64,000 nucleotides of DNA from Novosphingopyxis iocasae (GTDB lineage: Bacteria > Pseudomonadota > Alphaproteobacteria > Sphingomonadales > Sphingomonadaceae): NCBI RefSeq assembly GCF_014334095.1, contig NZ_CP060495.1, positions 1,573,001 through 1,637,000 of the forward strand, in the 5' to 3' direction. The translations under genes and the position numbers were made by a program. Positions within the stretch are counted from its first letter, which is position 1. Each line of letters starts with the position of its first letter. This document shows positions 55,994 to 62,849 of the stretch, in pieces. Below the pieces are notes generated by a model. It had not been told where the DNA came from. It saw nothing but the letters and a program-made list of their open reading frames with translations, and did not search any database.

Positions 55994-56416
55994 TTACCCT
56001 TCGCGATGATAGGGGTGGCCTGCAAGGATCGATGTGGCGCGATAAAGTTGTTCGGCCAGCATGGCGCGGGCCAGCATGTGCGGCCAGGTGGCGCGGCCGA
56101 AGCTGAACAGCAGGTCCGCTTCCGCCCGCTGGGCATCGTCAAATCCGTCGGCCGCACCAATCAGGAAGCGCGCCTCGCGCACCCCGTCGTCGCGCCAGCC
56201 GCCCAGCATGTCGGCAAATTCCATGGAATTGAGGGTGCGGCCCGTCTCGTCCAGAAGGATGGTGCGCTGCTGCGCCGCGGGCTCGGGCACTTTCCCGCCG
56301 CGATCGGGCAACTCGGTCAGCTTTGTGGGCCACTGGATGCGCTTCACATAGCGCTCGACCAGCTCCGCCTCGGGCGAGCGCCCGATCTTGCCGCGTGCAA
56401 CGATGTGAAGCAGCAC
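55994..56416 (-). CDS. rlmH: 23S rRNA (pseudouridine-1915-N3)-methyltransferase RlmH
   Basis: A 140-residue SPOUT-class methyltransferase that methylates pseudouridine 1915 of 23S rRNA. Family landmarks are I-L-L-D-E-T-G-R-T-L-N-S-M-E-F-A near residue 52, F-L-I-G-A-A-D-G-F and the C-terminal knot S-F-G-R-A-T-W-P-H-M-L-A-R-A-M-L-A-E-Q-L-Y-R-A. The usual G-G-A-D-G is G-A-A-D-G, a small change. It is set between rsfS (45 bases upstream) and envC (four bases downstream), the usual alphaproteobacterial order. Confidence 0.95.
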   Translation of the reverse strand: MLLHIVARGKIGRSPEAELVERYVKRIQWPTKLTELPDRGGKVPEPAAQQRTILLDETGRTLNSMEFADMLGGWRDDGVREARFLIGAADGFDDAQRAEADLLFSFGRATWPHMLARAMLAEQLYRATSILAGHPYHREG

Positions 56417-56461
56417 GCGGCCCCTCCCCGATTCAGTCTTCCGCGCGCGGCGCGGTTGCCG

Positions 56462-56860
56462 TCAGGCGTTCGCGGTTTCTCCGCCCTCGAACGCCCACAT
56501 CCGCTCCAGATTGTAGAAGCTGCGCACTTCGGGGCGGAACAGGTGGACGATCACATCGTCGGCATCCAGCAACACCCAATCGGCATTGGGAAGCCCCTCG
56601 ATCCGCGCGCGGCCGCCAGAATGCTTGATCTTCTCGGCCAGCTTTTGCGCCATCGAGGCGACCTGCCGCGTGGAACGGCCGCTGGCGATGACCATATGAT
56701 CGGCGATCGAGCTTTTGCCCTTCAGATCGATCGAGACGACTTCCTGCGCCTGATCGTCGTCGAGCGAAGCCAGTACGATATCGAGCAGCCCGTGTCCCGT
56801 CGGGATGGGGGCGGTTGGCGCCGTGGGGCGGCCCGGCGCAGGCGTGACGTTTCCGGTCAA
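56462..56860 (-). CDS. rsfS: ribosome silencing factor RsfS
   Basis: A 132-residue protein of the Iojap/RsfS family, which binds ribosomal protein L14 and blocks subunit joining in starvation. The core D-D-D-Q-A-Q-E-V-V-S-I-D-L-K-G-K-S-S-I-A-D-H-M-V-I-A-S-G and the later D-W-V-L-L-D-A-D-D-V-I-V-H-L-F-R-P-E-V-R are standard. A proline/alanine/threonine-rich N-terminal extension of about 20 residues precedes the fold. Its ATG overlaps the stop of nadD by four bases. Confidence 0.95.
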   Translation of the reverse strand: MTGNVTPAPGRPTAPTAPIPTGHGLLDIVLASLDDDQAQEVVSIDLKGKSSIADHMVIASGRSTRQVASMAQKLAEKIKHSGGRARIEGLPNADWVLLDADDVIVHLFRPEVRSFYNLERMWAFEGGETANA

Positions 56861-57585
56861 TTCGACTCCTCGGTGTGTTGAACGGACGAACTCGCGTTCG
56901 GCGATTTCCCATTTGCGGGGCCATCGCCGTCCGTCAGAAATTCGCGATACCAGTCGGGATCGGCCATGCGGATGGCGGTGGCCGAGCGGGGATCGGGACG
57001 AAAGCGCAGTAACACGAGCGCCGGCGTACTCCAGTCCGTCCAGTTTCTTCGCCGGTCCGGGCGATGGACGAACCGCCGGAACCAGGCCATTGCGGGTGAC
57101 GCAAGGGCATCCTCCATATAGCCCGGACGGGCAATGACCGCAATCGGCATCGTCCGCGCGATCCGGCGCCAGTCCCGCCAGCGGTGAAATTGCGCCAGAT
57201 TGTCCGCCCCCATCACCCAGATGAAGCGGTGCTTCGGATAGCGCCGTTTCAGCGCGCGCAGCGTATCGACGGTGTAGCGCGTGCCCATCCGCCGCTCGAT
57301 ATCGCTGGCGACGATACGTGATCGGCGGGCCTGGCGCTGCGCAGACCCCAGCCGTGCTTTATACGGGGCCATACCCTTTCTGGGCTTCAGCACATTGCCG
57401 GGCGAAACGAGCCACCACATCGCGTCCAGCCCCAGCGCGTCGATCGCGAACAGGCTGATAGAACGATGCCCGCCATGCGCCGGATTGAACGATCCGCCAA
57501 GCAGCCCGACGCGGCTCACGCCGCGCACCCGAAACGAATCGAACAGGACGGGAACAAAGCACGATTCAAGCCACGACCGGCCCAT
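56857..57585 (-). CDS. nadD: nicotinate-nucleotide adenylyltransferase
   Basis: A nucleotidyltransferase of up to 242 residues making deamido-NAD from nicotinate mononucleotide and ATP. The signature G-G-S-F-N-P-A-H-G-G-H lies near residue 30, with W-V-M-G-A-D-N-L-A-Q-F and W-R-D-W in the middle. The C-terminal R-S-A-T-A-I-R corresponds to the I-S-S-T-x-x-R motif. The ATG at 57585 gives about 20 residues before the core, more than usual; a GTG about 18 codons in (F-R-V-R-G-V-S) is an alternative. It heads the run nadD-rsfS-rlmH-envC. The C-terminal 40 residues beyond the core are poorly conserved. Confidence 0.92.
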   Translation of the reverse strand: MGRSWLESCFVPVLFDSFRVRGVSRVGLLGGSFNPAHGGHRSISLFAIDALGLDAMWWLVSPGNVLKPRKGMAPYKARLGSAQRQARRSRIVASDIERRMGTRYTVDTLRALKRRYPKHRFIWVMGADNLAQFHRWRDWRRIARTMPIAVIARPGYMEDALASPAMAWFRRFVHRPDRRRNWTDWSTPALVLLRFRPDPRSATAIRMADPDWYREFLTDGDGPANGKSPNASSSVQHTEESN

Positions 57586-57727
57586 CTATTGAGCTGATGC
57601 ATATCAAGGTTCCCTCTAAAATAGGTCATTTCATCGCACCGTCGCCTCGACTCGTCCGTATTTCAGCGGACATTGATTCGCATTCGATGGATCGCGCCGC
57701 TAACTCCGGACCCGAAACGAACAAAGG

Positions 57728-58882
57728 GTGGGTCTCTTGAGCTTTCAAGCGAAGGCAGCCGGTTTACGCAACCGGCTGACGGAACTATTTGTCGATCGCG
57801 AATTCTTCATGCGCGCCCAGGGTGAGGTGCGCTTCATCAAGATCAGCGCGAAATTACAGAAGCGGCTGGCGACGCTTGGCGCGCTCGTGCTGATCGCGAT
57901 GATCGCGATTTCCGGCGCGGCGCTGTTCGGCCTGATCGCCACGGGCATGGAGCAGAACCAGCTCGCCGCCAAGCAGCAACGCATCGCCACCGCGCAGGAA
58001 CGCGTCGCGGCCTATCGCGGCTCGATCGACGAAGTGGCCAAGGATCTGGCGGCGCGGCAGGACAAGCTGGACCGCTTGTACGAAGGCCATTTCGGCCCGC
58101 TGAACGATGCGGCTGCGCCCGCGGCAGAGGTGGACGAAACCACCAAAAAAGTCAGCGCGATGATCCCCGAGGCCGCGCCGCTGGCCCGCCTTGAAGCGCG
58201 CCAGCTGGCCTTCGTTTCGCAGCTTTCCGGCCTTGCCGATCAGCGCTCCAAGCGCGCCGAGGCGGCCATCCGCAAGTTCGGTATCGATCCGCGCCGCTTC
58301 CTGAAATCGAACGAGGCGAGCGGTGGTCCGCTGATCAAGGCCGGCAACACCAAACAGGATTATGCCGATCCGCGCTTCGCCAGCCTGGCCGGCAAGCTGG
58401 GCCGCATGGACGCGCTGGAGCGCCTGCTCGCCGCCATCCCGACGTCCAAGCCCGCCGCGATCACCGCGATGACCAGCAATTTCGGCTTCCGCCACGATCC
58501 GTTCACCGGCGAAGGCGCGTTCCACAGCGGCATCGATTTCCGCGGCCCCAGCGGCACCCCGATCCTCGCCGCGTCGGAGGGCAAGGTGACTTTCGCGGGC
58601 GTCAAGGGCGGCTACGGCAACTGCATCGAAATCACGCACCGCGGCGGCATCGTCACCCGCTATGCCCACTTGCGCAAATTCACCGCGCATGTCGGCCAGA
58701 CGGTCGATCGCGGCCAGCAGATCGCCCAGATGGGCTCCACCGGCCGCTCCACCGGCCCGCATCTGCATTTCGAGGTCCGCGTGAACGGCCGCGCCGTCAA
58801 TCCCGCCAAATTCCTGGAGGCCAATCCGGATGTTTTCCAAGCCCAAGCAGACGCCCGAAACCGCACCGACGCCGATGCGTAA
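57728..58882 (+). CDS. membrane-anchored M23 peptidase (LytM) beside bactofilin
   Basis: A 384-residue protein with one transmembrane helix (about residues 46-72), a coiled coil (77-110) and a C-terminal M23 domain (about 240-370). The zinc and catalytic residues are intact: H266 and D270 in H-S-G-I-D, H314 in Y-A-H, and H345 and H347 in H-L-H, so it should be an active endopeptidase cutting peptidoglycan crosslinks. The start is GTG at 57728 after AAAGG. Its 3' end overlaps the bactofilin gene by 53 bases, the known LmdC-type pairing in which bactofilin localises or controls the enzyme. Confidence 0.93.
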   Translation: MGLLSFQAKAAGLRNRLTELFVDREFFMRAQGEVRFIKISAKLQKRLATLGALVLIAMIAISGAALFGLIATGMEQNQLAAKQQRIATAQERVAAYRGSIDEVAKDLAARQDKLDRLYEGHFGPLNDAAAPAAEVDETTKKVSAMIPEAAPLARLEARQLAFVSQLSGLADQRSKRAEAAIRKFGIDPRRFLKSNEASGGPLIKAGNTKQDYADPRFASLAGKLGRMDALERLLAAIPTSKPAAITAMTSNFGFRHDPFTGEGAFHSGIDFRGPSGTPILAASEGKVTFAGVKGGYGNCIEITHRGGIVTRYAHLRKFTAHVGQTVDRGQQIAQMGSTGRSTGPHLHFEVRVNGRAVNPAKFLEANPDVFQAQADARNRTDADA

Positions 58883-59288
58883 CCGCGATGCCGCGGGCGG
58901 CCACGGCACCACCTTCTCGATCATCGGCGCGGACGTGCGTGTGAAAGGCGATATCGAGGCGAGCGTCGATCTTCATATCGACGGCCAGGTGGAAGGCGAC
59001 GTGCACTCCGCCGCGCTCGTGCAAGGCGCGGGCAGTCTGATCACCGGCGGCGTGGTGGCGCAAAGCGCCAAGCTGGGCGGCCGCGTGGAAGGCTCGATCG
59101 ACGCGGTCGACCTCGTCATCGAAGCGGGCGCGGAAATCCAGGGCGACGTGACCTACACCAACCTCACCGTCGCCAACGGCAGCAAGGTCGAAGGCGCCTT
59201 CCGCCACAAAAGCAGCGCGGGGGAAAAGCCCGCCAGCAATGTCGAACCGATCACGCCCGCAAAGGACATCGGCGCGCTGCGGGCGTAA
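58830..59288 (+). CDS. bactofilin (polymer-forming cytoskeletal protein)
   Basis: A 152-residue protein with the bactofilin beta-helix core (about residues 28-128) built from short repeats such as A-D-V-R-V-K-G-D-I-E-A-S-V-D-L-H-I-D-G and A-K-L-G-G-R-V-E-G-S-I-D-A. It is flanked by disordered N- and C-terminal ends rich in Pro, Thr and Ala. Bactofilins self-assemble into filaments under the inner membrane and organise cell-wall enzymes. The start lies 53 bases within the end of the M23 peptidase gene in another frame, and the two are expected to work together. Confidence 0.94.
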   Translation: MFSKPKQTPETAPTPMRNRDAAGGHGTTFSIIGADVRVKGDIEASVDLHIDGQVEGDVHSAALVQGAGSLITGGVVAQSAKLGGRVEGSIDAVDLVIEAGAEIQGDVTYTNLTVANGSKVEGAFRHKSSAGEKPASNVEPITPAKDIGALRA

Positions 59289-59325
59289 ATCGGTACGAGC
59301 CACCAACGCCCGCCCGATGGCCCAT

Positions 59326-59470
59326 CGTCATTGCGAGAAGCGGAAGCTGACAAAGCCTGTCCTGAGCGACTGCTGCAAGCAGTCAGTCGAAGGGCAATCC
59401 AGAGCGCACACAGCGCTGCGCCGGCGCCGGATTGCCGCGCTCCGGGCTACGCCCTCCGCTCGCAATGACG
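59326..59470. repeat. composite extragenic palindrome, GTCATTGCGAG/CAATCC family (copy 3) with a nested hairpin
   Basis: Outer arms CGTCATTGCGAG (59326-59337) and CTCGCAATGACG (59459-59470) are perfectly complementary; inner CAATCC (59395-59400) and GGATTG (59428-59433) arms also match. Between them lies CCTGAGC then a short perfect hairpin GACTGCTGCAAGCAGTC (59368-59384) and then AGTCGAAGGGC. The flanking parts look like the CTTCGACAGGCTCAG family split by the hairpin, suggesting one element nested in another. It borders the low-GC SIR2 islet on its left side. Confidence 0.8.
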
Positions 59471-59531
59471 CCGGTTCGGCGCGCCTCATGGCGCCTCAAC
59501 CAATTATTTCGATTTCCGGTCGCAAACTGCA

Positions 59532-60908
59532 TTATTCCATATCTAGTTCATATTCCTCATCGGCTTGGACTTTTTTCAGCAACGTCAACGCATCGTCCGA
59601 GTATTTATGGAACACCGATTTATTGATCTTCTCGGATCGATGATATCGATTGTCACTTGCCTTGATATCTACTCCTTTGTCCTCTTTGATCTTGCGGCAC
59701 AGAGAGACCGCCAGATAAGAGCCGTTACCGCCGAGTATTTTGGTAAGCTCGGTCGCGCTGTATGGATACTGAGCAGAAGCCGCACTGTAATCACTGATGT
59801 TCGCGATCCCGAATAGTTTTGCAAAGCTGTCCGAGTCCTCAACCGCCTGATCGAGCATCTGAAAATCGGCCTCGATCTTCATGGTCGGAATATCATGACG
59901 AACTAAGTTATATGATCTTGCAACAAGCGCTCTCAGCACTCGCGGGTTCACATCATTCAAAACCGGATTGGCCGCGAACGCATCGAACACCCATCGAAAA
60001 TTAGATGCCTCGATCAGCTTGACCCGGATGCTTCGATCTTCGCCAGTCGCGATCAGTTTGTCTCGCGCTGGTGCGCTGTCTGATGTGATCTCATCATTCC
60101 ACTCCAAGATGTAGACGTTGGGGATTACCCCGCCCTTCACAGGCAGCGCCTCGTCTATGTCCGATAGAATGGAGCGGATATTTGGATCCGATGCGCTGTA
60201 GCCAATGAACAGCAAGGGATGCTCATTGAAGAATGTCATTAGCTTGGCGCTTAAGAATTTCTTCTTTTTTGCGAACTCTTCGTAGTCGCTCTCGGTGAAA
60301 ACCAAGCTCTCGTGGTCCTCAATGGAGCCGTGGATTTTATAGACCTCTCCAACTGCAAAATGCTGACCCTGCAAAATTTGTTGGCCGATGATTGGCTGAT
60401 GATCGGGGAAAATCAGCTCAATCATCTGATCGTAATTAGTCGTGATTATGGCATGAGGCTTAATCTGGCGCAGTGCTTCAATCTCTTCGGCGTAGTCGCC
60501 CTTAACAAGATCGGATACGTCGGATGGCGTGAGCGATTTCAGATACTCGGCGATCCTGAATTTGATGTAGGCTTGTGCATCCACGTCCTCGTCAAACATC
60601 GTCTCGGGAAATTCGTTATGGCCCGCGCCCCAAGCCCATTCCTGGTAGAGCCGCGCGAATTCCTCACCGATCTTAATCGATGTCTTTAGTGATTGCTTAT
60701 AAAAACCGAGACCTTTTTCAATAGTTGAACATTCGTCGGCCAAATGCCCCAAAAGTTCATCCCAACTTGGCGCTTCAATGTAGCGACGAGCGAGGCCTGA
60801 ACCGATGAACAAGATCGGCTGACAACCCAAAGTCTGAACCGTCTCGGCAATGTCTTCGCTGACTTCCTCAACGTAGCGTTCGTAACGTGGCTGCTGCTCG
60901 TCGCTCAT
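59532..60908 (-). CDS. SIR2-like domain protein, possible anti-phage effector
   Basis: A 458-residue protein with a SIR2-type Rossmann domain in residues 25-270. I-L-F-I-G-S-G-L-A-R-R (33-42) is the NAD-binding turn, I-I-T-T-N-Y-D (153-159) holds N158, K-I-H-G-S (191-195) holds H193, and L-F-I-G-Y-S-A-S-D-P (233-242) closes the fold. N158 and H193 correspond to the catalytic pair of NAD-degrading SIR2 defence proteins such as ThsA. Residues about 330-458 form an unassigned helical domain. It lacks the sirtuin deacetylase zinc finger. GC is about 45% in lines I counted, against about 75% in neighbouring genes, indicating transfer. The ATG has GGAGGG upstream. Confidence 0.82.
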   Translation of the reverse strand: MSDEQQPRYERYVEEVSEDIAETVQTLGCQPILFIGSGLARRYIEAPSWDELLGHLADECSTIEKGLGFYKQSLKTSIKIGEEFARLYQEWAWGAGHNEFPETMFDEDVDAQAYIKFRIAEYLKSLTPSDVSDLVKGDYAEEIEALRQIKPHAIITTNYDQMIELIFPDHQPIIGQQILQGQHFAVGEVYKIHGSIEDHESLVFTESDYEEFAKKKKFLSAKLMTFFNEHPLLFIGYSASDPNIRSILSDIDEALPVKGGVIPNVYILEWNDEITSDSAPARDKLIATGEDRSIRVKLIEASNFRWVFDAFAANPVLNDVNPRVLRALVARSYNLVRHDIPTMKIEADFQMLDQAVEDSDSFAKLFGIANISDYSAASAQYPYSATELTKILGGNGSYLAVSLCRKIKEDKGVDIKASDNRYHRSEKINKSVFHKYSDDALTLLKKVQADEEYELDME

Positions 60909-61240
60909 GTTCCCTCCATTTGATCGTCATTATGATAAGCGGCGGGCAATAGGCGGTCCAGCGCGTTTGACTATTTACTGGGTGAAGAACCGCCTAGCCA
61001 ATTCTCCTACGATCATTCGATAGCAATTCGGCCTGAACCCTTGCCAGCTAGAGTTGGAGAACCTCTCCGCTCATGACTAGCGCATAGAATCGCTGTCCTA
61101 CATGGCCCCGCCCGCATTATAACCGCCCCATGCCCGTTCCGCACCTCCACCCCTCTTTCGACGGCGGGCGCGGGGGAGGCGCTTGTTGCGAACGACTTCG
61201 CGCGAAAGGGGCGTTTGACGACAAGGGTGACAAGCGAAGC
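60909..61240. other. intergenic region right of the SIR2 islet
   Basis: The part to about 61090 is AT-richer and resembles the SIR2 gene; from there to the end of the ComM gene base composition returns to GC-rich. Beyond the possible SIR2 promoter I see no gene, tRNA, repeat, integrase remnant or flanking direct repeat that would mark an insertion site. Confidence 0.5.
60932..60960 (-). promoter_or_regulatory. possible promoter of the SIR2-like gene
   Basis: On the minus strand TGGACC (60955-60960) and TATCAT (60932-60937) are separated by 17 bases, and the -10-like box lies about 24 bases before the ATG at 60908. A ribosome site GGAGGG occupies 60912-60917. The -35 match is weak (four of six). 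Confidence 0.4.
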
Positions 61241-62749
61241 TCAGGCGCGCGGGGGTTGGCGGCGGTAGCTGAGGGCTTCGGCGACGTGGATGCGGCTCAC
61301 CTCATCGGCCCCGGCCAGATCGGCGATGGTACGCGCGACGCGCAGCACGCGGGTGTAGCCGCGCGCGCTGAGGCGCATCGCCTCCGCCGCCTGGGCGAGC
61401 AGCTTGCGGCCCGCCTCGTCCGGCGTGGCGTGGGCTTCCAGCACCTCGCCGTCGATCTCGCAGTTCGTCCGCGCCGCCACATCGGCATAGCGCGCGGTCT
61501 GGCGCGACCGCGCGGCGGCCACTCTGGCAGCGACCTCCGCGGAGCCCTCGGCGGGCGGCGGCAGGACGAGGTCCGCGGCGGTCACCGCCTCCACCTCCAC
61601 GTGCAGGTCGATCCTGTCGAGCAGCGGGCCGCTCACCTTGCTCTGATAGTCGGCGGCGCAGCGCGGCGCGCGGCTGCACGCCAGCGCCGCATCGCCCAGA
61701 TGGCCGCAGCGGCACGGGTTCATGGCGGCGATCAGCTGCACCCGCGCGGGGAAGGTGACGTGGCTGTTGGCGCGCGCGACGCTGACCTCGCCCGTCTCCA
61801 GCGGCTGGCGCAGGCTGTCCAGCACGGGCCGCTGGAACTCGGGCAGCTCGTCGAGGAACAGGACGCCCAGATGCGCCAGGCTCACCTCGCCCGGCTTCAC
61901 CTTCAGCCCGCCGCCGACCAGCGCGGCCATCGAGGCGCTGTGGTGCGGATCGCGATAGGGCCGCGCGCGGGTGATGCGCCCATCGATCAGCGTGCCCGCG
62001 ACGGAGGCGACCATGGACACCTCCAGCGCCTCGGCCGGCGTCAGATCGGGCAGGATGCCGGGCAGGCAGCTCGCCAGCAGCGACTTGCCCGCGCCGGGTG
62101 GCCCGATCATCAGCAGGTTGTGCCCGCCCGCCGCGGCGATCTCCAGCGCGCGCTTGGCTGTCTCCTGCCCCTTCACCTGGCGCAGGTCCGGCCCGGCCAC
62201 GCGCTCGCTTGCCTCGCCCGGCGCGGGCGGGGTGAGGACGGAGCTGCCGTTCAGATGGTTGAGCAGCGCAAGGAGGTCGGGCGTCGCCAGCAGGTTGAGC
62301 TCGCCCGCCCAGGCTGCCTCCGCGCCCTGCGATGCCGGGCAGATGAGGCCGCGGTCGCTCTCCGAGGCGTGGAGCGCGGCCAGAAGCACGCCGGGCGAGG
62401 CCGCCACGCGCCCGTCGAGGCCCAGCTCGCCCACCACGACATACTCGCTCAAGCTTTCTGCATCGGCCACGCCCATGGCGCCGAGCAGCGCGAGCGCGAT
62501 CGGCAGGTCGTAATGCGAGCCTTCCTTGGGCAGATCGGCGGGCGAAAGATTCACGGTGATGCGCTTGGGCGGAAGCGACAGGCCGATGGCGGTGAGCGCG
62601 CTGTGCACCCGCTCCCGGCTCTCGGCCACCGCCTTGTCGGCAAGCCCGACGATCGTGAATTTGGGCATGCCCGGCGCGATCTGGCACTGCACCTCCACGG
62701 CGCGCGCCTCCAGCCCCAGATAGGCGGTCGTGGCGACCGTCGCGACCAT
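61241..62749 (-). CDS. YifB/ComM family Mg-chelatase-like AAA+ ATPase
   Basis: A 502-residue protein with an N-terminal Lon-like/ChlI domain (about residues 1-165: L-G-L-E-A-R-A-V-E-V-Q-C near 10 and S-P-A-D-L-P-K-E-G-S-H-Y-D-L-P) and a central AAA+ domain. Walker A is G-P-P-G-A-G-K-S-L-L-A near 215; Walker B is L-F-L-D-E-L-P-E near 300. The C-terminal M-N-P-C-R-C-G-H-L-G with nearby cysteines is a zinc-like segment of the family. ComM is a hexameric helicase that promotes branch migration in natural transformation, and related YifB proteins are widespread even in non-competent species. Confidence 0.93.
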   Translation of the reverse strand: MVATVATTAYLGLEARAVEVQCQIAPGMPKFTIVGLADKAVAESRERVHSALTAIGLSLPPKRITVNLSPADLPKEGSHYDLPIALALLGAMGVADAESLSEYVVVGELGLDGRVAASPGVLLAALHASESDRGLICPASQGAEAAWAGELNLLATPDLLALLNHLNGSSVLTPPAPGEASERVAGPDLRQVKGQETAKRALEIAAAGGHNLLMIGPPGAGKSLLASCLPGILPDLTPAEALEVSMVASVAGTLIDGRITRARPYRDPHHSASMAALVGGGLKVKPGEVSLAHLGVLFLDELPEFQRPVLDSLRQPLETGEVSVARANSHVTFPARVQLIAAMNPCRCGHLGDAALACSRAPRCAADYQSKVSGPLLDRIDLHVEVEAVTAADLVLPPPAEGSAEVAARVAAARSRQTARYADVAARTNCEIDGEVLEAHATPDEAGRKLLAQAAEAMRLSARGYTRVLRVARTIADLAGADEVSRIHVAEALSYRRQPPRA

Positions 62750-62849
62750 ATGCGTGCCTCCCCCCAGAAGCGGGCGGCCGGAGCGGACGCCTTAGCCGCG
62801 ATAGTGTCGCGCGCGGACGCTCCTGACAAGCGCCGAAATGGAGGAAAGC

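Noticed and set aside
23147-60908. A SIR2-HerA defence pair
   Set aside because: Known SIR2-HerA systems are adjacent genes. Here the two are about 35 kb apart, and only the SIR2 gene has foreign base composition, so pairing is not supported.
59532-60908. SIR2 gene as a sirtuin deacetylase
   Set aside because: There is no four-cysteine zinc-binding module and the surrounding motifs differ from CobB. The fold fits NAD-degrading SIR2 proteins better.
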